64,000 nt of DNA from Telmatactis stephensoni (GCA_029948255.1 JALIZF010001874.1:248001-312000); one strand, 5' to 3'; shown: positions 1-12,137, numbered from the stretch's first letter. The notes: a model not told the origin generated them from the sequence alone. Numbers and translations are program-made.

Positions 1-1395
1 TGCTTAAACCGCGTTTACTGGCGAGGGGATATCATGTTCGCGTCAACAGACCGTTGGCTACAGTTGAACCGTACGGGTTTCTAACGCATCGGTTGGAGTT
101 TTAAAGAAGTTACGGGCCTTGTAAAAGACTATTTGGCTTTCTAAAACGTTGGGAGAAATACAAAAAGACAAAATAACAGTAATTCAAGGTAATTTATAAA
201 TACTGTCTGTATATTTAAGTAAATTTTCAGATGATTATTATCCTATCGCCCGTGGTGCCAGCCCCGTTTTCATGACACATTCTCGACTACGACTGAGATA
301 GATAGATTGATGGATAGATCAAAGACCATCAAAGCGCTAATGGCGGATATAACTCGTGGATTGAGCTATATATGTGCAGAGCGGAAGCCCTTTTTTTTAC
401 TTCCATGAAGTGCCTTTTGTGTAATCCTTAGCCTTTAGTAGCAATTTCAAGTCATAATTCAGGGGTTTATATATTCCAATGAATAGCATGCGTACTTTGA
501 AATGGAACGTTACATCAGACTCACTGTATCGTGCATGACGGCCAAAACCTGAATTCATTGCTGAAGACGTATGATAAACTGATAAATACTAGACGCTTTT
601 TGGAGCGAAATTGGTTTCCTGTATTGAGTGATGTTGCATCAGACTCATTGTTTCGCGTTAATACAATTATCTGGGGAGAAACGCCCAACATTTCGTGGCT
701 CGGACCTTCAAATTCGTCACTCTAGCAGGGAGGGGAGCGAAATAAAACTCTGGCACCCATAGTGTATACCAAAACCCAAAGCCGTTTGTTACAGTGTCGC
801 AGATATACAAATATATAAATATTCACGCAGCAAATCTGTTTTAACAAACATAATTTCTTTCTTGTGTCCGCCCGTTTATATTAACATTCTAAAATCACTA
901 GCTCGTGTGTGTTTTAAGCCTCTTTTCTAGCCTCCTAAGGATGCGTATTTGCTGCCTCAAAATCTAAATAGCAGCCAAAAATCTTGCTCAAAAAAGTGCC
1001 ATCCGTAACAAACTCCTTGTTAGAGACAACCTGTCAGCTCAAGGACAAATATTTGGAGATTTTTTTCACGGTGAATGCATTGCAGTATCGCTTACCCTAT
1101 ATTTACTGATAGGATGAAACAGAACAGTGGCACCTCACCACTAGTGATGTACACCAGCCAACGCGGCAAAGTTTACCATGATACGCATATCATATGATAT
1201 GATAACAAGAGACTATAAATATTTATGCTCTCTTGGTGACAAGAGCTTTTAGCATGCGTCTTAGCTTTTCATGACCTTCTGTCTCGTACTTGCAAGATGT
1301 CACTGACACGATCCATGGTATATCATTATATCGAAGGTCTGGGGTCAGAGTCCATATGCCAGCTGCTACTCGAATGACTACTGAGACAAAGAAAG
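1..1395. other. 5' flank of O-methyltransferase copy 1, no gene seen
   Basis: No convincing coding region is seen here. Two blocks recur upstream of copy 4: about 250-400 matches 21815-21950, and about 390-1200 matches about 26560-27350 almost base for base. In copy 4 these two blocks are separated by about 4.6 kb. The block from about 664 also matches the flank of copy 3 from about 13480. The first 240 bases have no visible counterpart in the window. A TATAAAT-like string lies near 1213, but nothing proves it is a promoter. Short open frames here lack recognisable domains. Confidence 0.6.
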
Positions 1396-4300
1396 ATGGC
1401 TTCCTACGGCAGTAGTTCGCCTATACCTCGAAAACTTGTCGACCTGATGCACGGCTACTGTGCATCCCAAGCATTGTTTTCTGCTTGTAAACTGGGAGTC
1501 TTTGATGCTCTTTATGTTGCAGGTGTACCACAGTCTGCCAAGACGCTGTCTGAACAGCTTTCTACTGATGAAAACGCAACGTCAAGATTGCTGGATGTCT
1601 TGGCGCACATCGAATTGGTTGTAAAACGCACAGGCTCCGACGGGCCTCTTTACTCGATCACGAAGGAGGCATACTGGCTGACAAGCTCGAGTCCTTTGAA
1701 CCTCAAAGGATTCATTACGCTATGCCTAAACACTACATACCCATTGTTGGGTAATCTGACCAGTGCAATTCGTGACGGAGACAGTCAGTGGCAAAGTACT
1801 TTCCATGTAGCCTCACAAGAATTCTTCAAACATTTGTACGCCAACGAAGAGAAGAAAATCACTTTTCTAGAGGCGATGCGTGGAATCAGCGGACCCGGAG
1901 CCCATTTCTGTGTGTCGGCGTTTGACTTGAGTCGCTTCAAGACCATGTGTGACTTGGGAGGTAGGAACAAAGATACGTTGCTTTAGAAGAACATAAATTA
2001 ATTGCAACAATATGACATCGATGTGAGCACCGTGATATTTACTGGTTTAATACGATATGCACAGTCGTACCATGAATACAATTCTCTACAACTGAGTCAA
2101 CATTCCGGGGGGGGGGGGCTCCCATGTATAAGAGGGCGGGGATGCTCGTCGGATATTTGGAAAATGACCCCTAAAAGGAACCCGAGTCTTAATTATCCTG
2201 GTGGGTGTGGCAACAATTGATTTCTACCCCTAAAAGGTACCAATTCAGAAAAAAAATAACCTTTGAAGAATCCAAACAATAAAAACTCCTTTATCGATGT
2301 GCATAAGAGACGCAAGTCAAATCACTGATTAAAATCGTCCCAGCAATGCTTATTTTAGGTATTTTATTATAACGAAAAACACCCTAAAAGTTACCAGCTA
2401 AGTCTCTGGTAGTGTACACAAGTCCGAAACACCAGATCACTGATTTTGACCCCTAAAAGGTAGGACGAGTATTCCCGCTCATTTCTGATGTCAGTGACAA
2501 CCCCCCTTCTTCCCTCACATCAACATTCATGTTCGAAGAGTTTGATTGTGTTAGACTAGGCGCATTTTCGAAAAATCAGATACCTGGAGGCATCTTGGGG
2601 TAAACGCTGGTAACATAGCTACTCTAAACTGATTTTTCATGCTGAATGCAAATACCGAATGGCTGATATCTGTGCCTTATGTGGGAAAGTATGTCGCTCG
2701 AACCAGAAAGCTATTGAATGTGAAGAATGCCTGAAATGGTTTCATGCTAATTGTGTAGGAATGAAGAACGATGAATATTATCAACTTTCTAATAATGTTA
2801 CTACCAACTGGTCCTGTTCGAATTGTCTATTTCCAGGTCCATTTTCTATTAATCTAGATGGCTCACTTCCTGTCCCAGATTTGAATGACTCTAATTTGCA
2901 GCAAATTCACCCTCCGTTAAATAGAGGGTTTAAGATTGCTCATCTGAATGTCAACAGAATTTTGAATAAGCTTGATGGTCTTCGCGAAATATTATCTAAT
3001 TACAGCTTTGATGTTCTCGCATTGAGTGAGACTTGGCTTTCTCCTTGGATTCTTGACACTGAGATCAACATAGATGGTTATACAATTATTCGAAAAGACC
3101 GCAACGCATCTTCTAAATCGTGTGGAGGTGGAGTGATGTTCTATGTTCGTCAAGGTATTCCTTTCGCCGTCAGAGAGGACTTAGCGCAGGATAATGAAGA
3201 ACTGTTGTGGATTGAAATAAAGCGTTCAAAATGTAAACCAATATTGGTTGCTTCAATATATAAACCACCGGATTTAGATTCAAGCATTTTTATTGATTCT
3301 TTGAAAAATAGCTTGTCAAACATCGTCCCTGAGAAAAACAATCTTGTGCTACTGGGCGATTTCAATATCGACCAGCTGGGGAAGAATACTAACGCTAAGA
3401 GATTGCTCAAATCATTTTCCATCGAAAACGATATGAATCAGATCATCTGTGAGCCAACAAGATTGATGGAACACTCAAAGACTCTTATTGATTTGATTTT
3501 TGTGAATAATGAACACAGGATTGTTCAATCTGGTGTTATTCATACATCGCTGAGTGATCATAGTTTAATTTTTTGTGTCATTAAGGGAGGCGTTCCAAAG
3601 CTTCCACCTAGAAATACTGAGTATCGCTCATTCAAGAACTACAACAAAGAATCCTTTGTTGACGATCTCAAAAAAGTCCCATGGTCAGTTCTAAGCAGTG
3701 TTGATAGCATTGATGATGCCGTAATCCTCTGGGAGAGCTTATTTCTAGAAATAGCTGATCAGCACGCCCCTTAACTAAACGTGTCAAAGGTACCAAGACC
3801 CCATGGATGACTTCAAAGCTTTTGGAGATGAAGCGTGATAGAGATTATCACCTGAGGAAAGCACATTCTTCAAATAGTGCTTATCATTGGAGTATGTACA
3901 GAAAATTACGAAACTACACCAATCGTGAAGAAAAGAATTTGAAATCTAAATACTTCTGTCAGATGATCGAAAATGCAAAGGATGATGGTAGCAAAATGTG
4001 GAGGTCCATAAAAGAAGTACTTCCAAATAAGAAAAAAGAATCAGATATGTTTTCTTTATTTGAAAAAGGAACAGTGTAATAAATCACTGATAATAAATCA
4101 CTGGCAAAGATCATGAACGACTACTTTGTGTCAATTGGTAAAACCTTATCAAAGGCGTTCAAGCGAAGTGTCTCTGTCAACGACGATACAGGAACTTTAC
4201 CTTTTGGATTCCATCTCAAAAGTGTTTCTGACAATTTTGTTTCTGATGCTCTGCGATCCTTAAAGACGAACAAAGCGGTCGGCCTAGATAAAATAAGTGC

Positions 4301-5937
4301 CCGTCTCTTGAAAGATTCATCTGATGTCATCTCATCTGTCCTAGCTGGGCTAATTAACAAATCATTTTCTGATGGTTTTTCCCTAAAATATGGAAATCAG
4401 CTAAAGTCAAGGCGTTGTTTAAAGGTGGAGACAGATCCCAGAAAGATAATTACCGTCCAATATCAATCTTACCAACTGTTAGTAAGATTGTTGAAAGAGC
4501 GGCGCATACACAACTCTGTACATACTTGGAAGAGAACAAGCTTCTGTCGCATTCACAGTTTGGATTTCGCCGAGGGCGTTCAACATCTAAGGCATTAGTC
4601 AAATTCACGGATGAAATATTGGAGAACATGGACGATGGTCGTGTGACTGGAGCTGTTTACCTAGATCTTCGAAAGGCTTTCGATACAGTCGACCATTCTA
4701 TTCTGATTTGCAAGTTAAAAAGCCTAGGGGTTACTGGTAAAAGTCTGGCGTGGTTTAACTCCTATCTTACCGGCCGATATCAACAAACGATCTGTGGTGA
4801 TGCGATCTCACCTCGTGCAAACATCAGCGTTGGAGTTCCTCAAGGAAGTATTTTGGGTCCTTTGTTCTTCCTTGTTTACATAAATGGTATTCAATCTGTT
4901 CTTCAATATTCTAAGATGATTATGTTTGCGGACGATATGGCATTTTATTGCTCTGGAAGTTCTGCTACTCAGTTGCAATCAAATCTGAACTTAGACCTCA
5001 AATTTATTACAACTTGGTTGCACGACAATAAACTCACTTTAAACGTCGAGAAATCAAAGTTTATGGTTATTGGTAGCAGTACTAAGTTAAAGGACTTCCA
5101 TGATATACAACTTGTGGTCGGTTGCAACACACTGGAGAATGTATCAGAATATAAGTACCTTGGCGTGACTATAAATCAACATCTCACCTGGCATAATCAT
5201 ATTGATCAGATTCAGAGTAAAGTTGCGCAAAGACTTGGGATTCTAAAGAGGCTAAAACATCTGCTTCCTATCCATGCCAGAAAAATTTATGTTACAACAA
5301 TGATTATTCCCATACTCGAATATGCCAATATCGTCTGGGGTGATAAGAACAATAAAGTATTAATGAACACAATACAAGTCCTGCAAAACAAAGCAGCCAA
5401 GGTGATTTTGGACAGACCAACACGATCTTCCTCGAGTGCAGCTCTATCGGACTTGAATTGGTTGGATTTATCGAGTAGAAGACGCATGCAACGCTGTATT
5501 TATAATTTATATGTTCAAGTTGACGAAGGATGATACCAATGGAGTTATGTGTGGTTCAGACATTCATGACTATAATACTCGCGCAAAGAGTTCTGTGCGT
5601 TTGATTAAATCTCATACTAACTGGGGATTACAAAGATCACTAAATAGTGCCCTGAAGGACTGGAATGAATTGCCTGCTGAACTGAGATCTTCCAATAATG
5701 AGAAAACATTTAAGAAATCTTATCATAATATATTTAAATAGTCTCATTATAATATTTTAAATAGATTTTAATAATTTTAAATAGATTTTTTAATATGTTA
5801 AATTGATAGGTTTTAGATTTTATTTTTTATTTATTTATTTACTTTATTTTTATTAATATTATTATTTTATGGCTCTTTTTTGCAGTACCCTATTGAAAAT
5901 CACGTTAATGTGACATAGGCTATACTGCTTAAATAAA

Positions 5938-5976
<39 letters not shown>

Positions 5977-7308
5977 GTAAATACGGTATGACTGTTACCA
6001 AGACGTATTCGGCAATCTTATACGTGTAAATGACGTATTTTGTGAATTGCTACAGTCATTTCATACTAACGGCTTTTTCATGTAATTCCAAAAGTTCCCA
6101 AACTAAAAAACGGTGATCATAGCTGGAAAGAGCACATCAAAAACAGTAAAATTGTGAAGTTTGAAGGATATAAGTTGAAAAATCAAGGAGATACGAATTT
6201 TCAAAAAACGAAATTTTGTATGAAAACACTTACAGTTATGCAAGAGATACAAGCAAATTTCGATTTTGAAACTCCCACCTTATATATACTATAAATAACA
6301 GTAACATGTAATCATGTATATTTTTCTAGTTTTCTCAGATACATAGTAATAATAAAAATAATTGATACTTATAGGAGGTTAAAAATGTAGAGTTTGTTAG
6401 GAGGAGAGTAGTAAATGACAGTAGTAGATGAAATACTTCGTCTGCTTTCAGGTGTAACTTTGGTTCACCACCACAAAAATTGATATTCATTCTTGTTCTT
6501 TTCAGGAGGTGCAGGTGATGTTGCTTACGCTGCTTGCACGGTATACCCTGACATGAAAATAACGGTCCTAGAACTCCCTACTGTGGTACAGTGTTCATCA
6601 CACTTTCGACCATCTACCGAGGAGTGTCCCAATCAACAAAATGTCACTTTTGTGGAAGGGGATTTTTTTGAGGGGACACTGCCATCCGCTGACCTGTATG
6701 TACTGACACGAATACTGCATGACTGGGGCGAGAACAAGATTGACGTCATACTGAGCAAAGTCTTTAACAGCTTGCCATCAGGTAGATGACCACTCAATTT
6801 CCTGCTGTTTTCTAAATGTATCTGTCTGTCTGCCCATCTGTCCATCCATCGGTCTGTCCTTCAATCCATTGGTCCGTTTTGCCAGTACCATTTGCCTGTT
6901 CATTAGTCAATAAGTTAACAGTCACTACTGAGTACATCAGTGAGTCAACCGGGTGGTCGGTCAGTTGACCAGTCGGCCTACTACCCATCAGCTTCAAAGA
7001 AAGGGAGCACGGACTATTTCTATGTCCTACTTCCTAATTTCTATTTCTATATATTTCCATCTAATCTTATTTATTTCTCTTCAGGTGGAGGTATCCTAAT
7101 TGGTGAATTACTTCTTAACGATGACAAGTCAGGACCATTCTACCCTATCACTTGCAACCTTACGATGCTTGTGATTTGTGGCAAAGGAGCACAGGAGAGG
7201 TCTGGGCTGGAGTACAAGCAGCTGCTTGAGAAACACGGCTTTGAGCAAGTCCAGTATAAAGTGACTGGGAGCAACAGCCTCGATGCTGTGATAGCTATTA
7301 AACCATAA
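1396..7308 (+). CDS. ASMT-like: Acetylserotonin O-methyltransferase-like protein, copy 1 (intact, 3 exons)
   Basis: Exons are 1396-1960, 6506-6781 and 7085-7308 (565+276+224 nt), encoding 354 aa, the usual length for the family. It should transfer a methyl group from S-adenosylmethionine to a hydroxyl of a small aromatic acceptor; N-acetylserotonin is only one candidate. Exon 1 carries the N-terminal dimerisation region. The SAM-binding motif DLGGGAGDVAYA spans the exon 1/2 junction (about residues 186-197). The LTRILHDW segment holds the His-Asp pair (about 260-261) that acts as catalytic base in this family, followed by GGGILIGELLL in exon 3. Junctions are GT-AG and keep frame. The start MASYGSSS is chosen because it is shared with copies 3 and 4 in an aaagATGG context, while upstream frames are not conserved. 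Intron 1 is swollen to 4.5 kb by a LINE. The family assignment is firm; the substrate is unknown. Confidence 0.9.
2658..5976 (+). mobile_element. PHD-endonuclease-reverse transcriptase LINE (CR1/L2-like), decayed, in intron 1 of copy 1
   Basis: A non-LTR retrotransposon lies in the sense direction within intron 1. From 2659 it encodes a PHD-type zinc finger (CALC...CEEC...FHANC...CSNC), then an apurinic-type endonuclease (LNVN, LSETWLS, LLGDFNI, SDHSLI) as far as a stop at 3772-3774. A middle segment runs 3807-4079. Reverse transcriptase follows in two frames, 4113-about 4400 and 4415-5533, with AFDTVDH, GVPQGSILGP and the catalytic MFADD. The C-terminal tail (DYNTRA, DWNELP) is in a third frame, 5511-5741. 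Two stops and about two frameshifts make it non-autonomous. It ends in an AT-rich 3' region and a (TTA)n tail near 5940-5976. Comparison with copy 4 defines both edges. The clade assignment is an inference. Confidence 0.88.
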
Positions 7309-8008
7309 AGAGATAGAAATCTGTCTGGGGCCAAACTATTAAGACGTTTTTTGTGTTCATTATCTTGATAATTAATCAGTTCAAAAATGGTTTAAATAGA
7401 CGGGTTGGGTAGTAGCTTTGGCTATTTATTTACCTTGATCTTGAAAATTAAAACACGTGTACTCACGTCAGTCTACTAGCTCATCGTCTTTTTCGAGTAC
7501 TCAAATGGTTTTCAACCCATGCAACCTGTGATTCTTGCACTAACTTTTGATAAGGGCATATAAAACTCGCCATTCATTAGTCGCTAAAGCAAGCTGACCA
7601 ACCCTATATTACTCGTGCCTGTACGTCTCGCCATCTTGAAAGCTAGCGAAGCGTTAGCGAAGCGAAGACTGCTTTTTGCCTTCTAAGATGGTTTAACTGC
7701 TAAATTACTCCAGCTGTTCTGTTGCCGAATTATTGAACTGATTTATGGACCCATAACATTGTCATAACTTACTACAGAACAGAAGTTATACCGCGAGGTG
7801 GTACGATATAAGCTTATCAAAACAAACTTCGTAAATTCGGTCATTGCAGTAATTTGAATTCCTCACACTGAACATGCTGAAGTTCTGGAACAAAAAGCTT
7901 TATAGACCTACCAGATGTAAGAGTGAAAAGCCGAGAAAAACGATAAATAGAGCTGCTGAAAGAATTCTAATCGAAAGTTGCATGTTCAGCTGCCGTACCA
8001 TCAGAGCA

Positions 8009-8259
8009 GGCTCGTAACATGGTATATTTTCGTCTCACTGATCCCGGGTTTTTACGGAAATTTTGATTCCTGAGCCCATATTTTTAGAAATTTTTGATCC
8101 CTGATCCTTGGTGCAAAAAACAGCTGATCCCTGATCCTGACCCAATGTCCCTGATCCTCGATCCTACCCATTTGATCCTTGAGCCCTGGCCTCTGATCCC
8201 TGATCCTGGCCATAATATGGAGCTTGATCCCTGATCCCATATACCATGTTACGAGCCTG
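8009..8259. mobile_element. Short terminal-inverted-repeat element filled with GATCCCTGATCCTG repeats
   Basis: The ends AGGCTCGTAACATGGTAT and its reverse complement bracket about 250 bp. The interior consists of degenerate repeats of GATCCCTGATCCTG about 14-25 bp long. No coding capacity beyond chance. It is read as a non-autonomous MITE whose core became a minisatellite. No clear target-site duplication was identified. Confidence 0.7.
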
Positions 8260-8864
8260 AACAGACCAAACAGAGTGATAGCAGAAGGTCTGCCAACATC
8301 GAACTAAACTAGAAGATAAAAGACCTAGCTAGACAAAGAAATATGGATGTTTTTGGTTTCTTCTGTCATTGAAGACCAGTTTCAGTTTATTATTTTGAGA
8401 AGGAATCTAATGTGAAGCTTGGTCTACTCGACGCTCGGTCGGCAGCATGCCGAAGATAAACTCGACATCGCACACAAACATTTGGTTGAACTATACTACA
8501 CGAACAGTTCTATCGGACTGCACACGAGAATTGGAAAAATGTCTTCAATATATACATTTATAATATTTTAACTATAAAATATACGTTTTAAAATTTTGCA
8601 AGGAATAAGAAATTAACTATCAGCAATTTTACCTAACATCCGACACATCCAATCTTAGCGAAACATCAAAATTATCACTACAATAATTTAATCATACTGT
8701 TCACACATGAATTGTGTATCACAAAATAGCACATGTCATCAATACCAAACCTGTGACCTCTTACTTTGATACACTTTAATAGGCACGAGTAAGCCTTGGC
8801 ACAAGGGTCTAGTTAGTAATTTAAAGCTAACAAGGGCTAGAATTTTATGATTCCTGCACCTTCT

Positions 8865-9546
8865 CAAGTATATTAAGGCTTGACTTAGGCCCGATTTTCG
8901 AAAATATAGGTTTTAAAATGATCGTGGTCTGTTGTTTATCAGAATCTTTAAAAAAAATCATACATTTTGTCGAATATACATGAGTCGAAACTTTATGTGA
9001 GATTTTAAACTTTGAGGGAGTGTCACGTGACATATTACAAAGAATTATTTTATTGGAATTTTTGATTACAAATGGGGTACACAAGGATTTCTTCGATTTA
9101 AACAATTTATATCTTATTTTATTTCTTTTTTTATGCTCTTTCCGACAACGTCTTTTAATATTGAAAAAATACTCTGTGGAAAGAGATATTTTAGAAAAGA
9201 GGTCACGTGACCTAACATGAAAATATGTTTTTTCCTAATATCTTTTTTCCCAAAAGTGATGGACACGATTAAAAGACGGCATCATATACCTAAGCCAAAT
9301 GCCTAATAACAATGTGAATTTCAGTGAGATAGGTTAAGGTTCTGTGTACCCCATTTTCAAAAAAACGTTTTTGTAGCCTTAAGGTCACGTGACCAATGAA
9401 TTGAAAAAAAATTACTATGAAAGTCTTCATAATGTGGATCTACATCATCTCCCAAGAAATCTTTGCGATATCTTTAAACCTCCGTGTTTTATGAGCGAAA
9501 ATGGTTACTTCCTAATTTGCATAATAGTCAAGCCTTAATACACTTG
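8865..9546. mobile_element. Imperfect foldback element with three GTCACGTGAC palindromes
   Basis: CAAGTATATTAAGGCTTGACT at 8865-8885 is matched in inverse by 9526-9546. GTCACGTGAC occurs at 9022-9031, 9202-9211 and 9384-9393, spaced 180 and 182 bp. The middle site sits at the centre of symmetry of the whole element. Inverted GGGGTACACA-type sequences near 9075 and 9340 support a degenerate full-length palindrome. No transposase is seen. Confidence 0.65.
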
Positions 9547-9822
9547 AGTTTGAAAACGACGAAACATTCGTTATTCATCGTCAGTCTCCCAGGGACTTTA
9601 AATTTAAAAAGGTTTCACGATTTCTCTACTAATGTTATGGCATTACATCGCCATTATTCATTATTCCTTGAGGGTACGTGGGTAGAAAACAAAGACCAAA
9701 GACTGAAGACTGAAGACCCCTTCCAACCCAGTATCGTTGGGCATCGACTGACACCACTACTACTACGGGGGAGAGTATCGCAGGCGCACGAAGCAAATGT
9801 AAGGATTCGGGTTCGAATCCTG

Positions 9823-10077
9823 CATGGAATAATTTTTTTTTTCGCCTTGTTATGTAGTAAATATTATCTTTTCATCTTTTTGTATGCTTTTTTTCTGGTT
9901 TTGAAGCGTTAATTTTAAGCTGTTTTTTATTTTTTTCCTCCCCTCATTCTTCTATGTAAGGGGGGAGAAAAAAATTAAACTGAGCAGCTTAAAACGCTTC
10001 AAAACCAGAAAAAAGCATACAAAAAGTTGAAAAGATAATATTTACTACATAACAAAGCGGAAAAAAATTATTCCATG
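9823..10077. repeat. Long inverted repeat with arms of about 95-100 bp
   Basis: The left arm (about 9823-9925) begins CATGGAATAATTTTTT and returns inverted in the right arm (about 9985-10077), with a loop of about 60 bp that includes a G-rich tract near 9960. Arms differ by small length changes in T/A runs. Just outside the left arm, at 9801-9820, is a tRNA B-box-like palindrome. It is probably a foldback or MITE. Confidence 0.7.
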
Positions 10078-10348
10078 CCGCGCGTCCGCTAACAGAAAAT
10101 GGCGGGAATTTTCACAGACCTATTCTGACCACAGGTAACCCAGGCTAATTACTTGTAAAGAGATATATGTGTAATAAATATGGCTTCTCCTCAACTATAC
10201 AACTTACCTCTGAAATTGTGGAAATAAAGCTTAGAATTTAAGAAAACAAGTTTACTTACCGTCTCGTCTTGACATTTGTCGATTTTGTACGTTTTTAAGC
10301 CATTTTAGGTACCCCCTCCCGTTCCCCTACGTAAAGAATTATTTCTAT

Positions 10349-11649
10349 CCTATTCCTCGAAAACTTGTCGACCTGATGCACGGCTACTGTGCATCCCAAG
10401 CAATGTTTTCCGCTTGTAAACTGGGAATCTTTGATGCTCTTCATGTTACGGGTAAACCACAGTCTGCCAAGACGCTGTCTGAACAGATATGTACTGATGA
10501 AAACGCAACATCAAGATTAATAGATGTCTTGAATTGGCGCACATCGAGTTGGTAGTCAAACACACAGGCTCCGACGGGCCTCTTTACTCGATCACGATGG
10601 AGGCATACTGGCTGACAAGCTCGAGTCCTTCGAACGTCAAAGGCTTTAATACGCTTTGCCTACAACTTGCATACCCTTTGTTTGGTAATCTTACCAGTGC
10701 AATTCGTGACGGAGACAGTCAGTGGCAAAGAACTTTCCATGTCGCCTCAGAAGACTTCTTCAAAAATATTTACGCCAACGAAGAGAAGAAAATCACTTTT
10801 CTAGAGGCGATGCGTGGAAGCGGACCCGGAGCCCATTTCTGTGTGTCAGCGTTTGACTTGAGTCGCTTCAAGACCATGTGTGACTTGGGAGGTACGAACA
10901 AAGATACTTCCTTTAGAACAACATCAATTAATTGCAACAATATGACATCGATGTGAGCACCGTGAAACTTGAATCTCCCATAAGTAGACACCCTTACGGG
11001 ATCTCAAGACGAGAATTGGTGTCTGCCGACAAGAGGTGTCCACTTATAAGATTTTAAAAATGAGGAGTTTGTTAGGAGGAGAGAATGGAGTTTGTTGTCT
11101 GCTTTTGAGAGGTGTCTGCTTATGGGAGGTGTCCATTGATGGAGGCTTAACTGTATAGCTAATATGGGATGGCCAGTTATTGTTCAGATTTGAAAACAAG
11201 ACTGATTAGCTGTTCCACAAATTGCCAAGCTTCCTTCACTGACAGCAGTGTCCTTAGGCTACGCTACGTAGATAGGCTATTCAATATGAAATGAAATGAA
11301 ATACTTCAAGCCTGCTTTCAGATGTGACTTTGTTTCACCACAACAAAAATTGATATTCATTCTTGTTCTTTTCAGGAGGTACAGGTGATGTTGCCTACAC
11401 TGCTTGTACGGTATACCCTGACATGAAAATAACGGTCCTAGAACGCCCTTTTGAAGTACAGTGTTCATCACACTTTCGACCATCTACAGAGGAGTGTCCC
11501 AATCAACAAAATGTCACTTGTGGAAGGGGATTTTTTTGAGGGGACACTGCCATCCGCTGACCTGTATGTACTGACACGAATACTGCATGACTGGGGCGAG
11601 GACAAGATTGACGTCATACTGAGCAAAGTCTTTAACAGCTTGCCATCAG
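10349..11649 (+). pseudogene. ASMT-like: O-methyltransferase copy 2, pseudogene
   Basis: Remnants of exon 1 (10349-10891) and exon 2 (11376-11649) closely match the intact copies. The first ten or so codons, including the start, are missing. A 5-bp insertion near 10530 shifts frame just before the AHIELVV segment, one codon (Ile of GISGPG) is deleted, and a 2-bp deletion in the NVTFVEGD segment near 11515 shifts frame again. Exon 2 still reads RILHDWGEDK. No exon 3 follows: homology ends near 11925, where an unrelated repeat starts. Both splice sites of intron 1 are kept, so loss of function is probably not ancient. Confidence 0.92.
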
Positions 11650-11925
11650 GTAGATGACAACTCAATGTCCTGTCAATGTATTTGTCTGCCCATCTGTCAT
11701 TCAACCCATTGGTTCGTTTTGCCAGTACCATTTGCCTGTCCATTTCAAGCCTAACAGTCACTGACTGAGTACATCAGAGAGTCAACCGGGTAGTTGACCG
11801 GGTTGGCCAGTCAGCCTACCCATCAGCCTCAAAGAAAGGTAGCGAATGAAAAAACTGCTGCTTTCTCATGTTGTATCAGACTATTTCTATGTGCTATGTT
11901 ATATTTCTATATTCTATTTATCAAT

Positions 11926-11995
11926 TAGATAACGGAAAGCCGCGCGCCCATGGCGTTATAGACGCACGAGAGAAAATATGAAGGACGATTCTCTT
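11926..11995. mobile_element. Fragment of a TTAGACAAC-type MITE at the breakpoint of copy 2
   Basis: This stretch matches the left half of the complete element at 43233-43420, including the block around CCATGGCGTTATAGACGCA and GAGAGAAAATAT. It starts exactly where homology with the other O-methyltransferase units ends, so the loss of exon 3 happened at or near this repeat. Only one end of the element is visible. Confidence 0.5.
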
Positions 11996-12137
11996 GAAAC
12001 GGCTCTTGAGCAAAATTTCGTCCAACTTACTAGATAGTCATCTTGATTTTATCAGAGACCAACGCTTAAATACTCTTGACGATTTCGTAGAAATACAACA
12101 AAAACTCACTGTATCGCTTTTACACTTCCAAGATTTG

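Larger units (their letters stand above)
7309..10348. other. Spacer between copies 1 and 2, no gene seen
   Basis: No protein-coding gene is recognised. The stretch holds three inverted-repeat elements listed separately (8009-8259, 8865-9546, 9823-10077). Between 7640 and 7670 are short GCTAGCGAAGCG-like direct repeats. The remainder is AT-rich sequence with no identifiable content. Confidence 0.6.

Noticed and set aside
2002..2220. Separate 72-residue protein downstream of copy 1 exon 1
   Set aside because: Lies wholly in intron 1, and the frame is altered by indels between copies 1 and 4.
9790..9826. tRNA-like GGTTCGAATCC B box near 9810
   Set aside because: The string AGGATTCG...CGAATCCT is itself a palindrome at the edge of a long inverted repeat. 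No A box, D arm or matching acceptor stem is found upstream.
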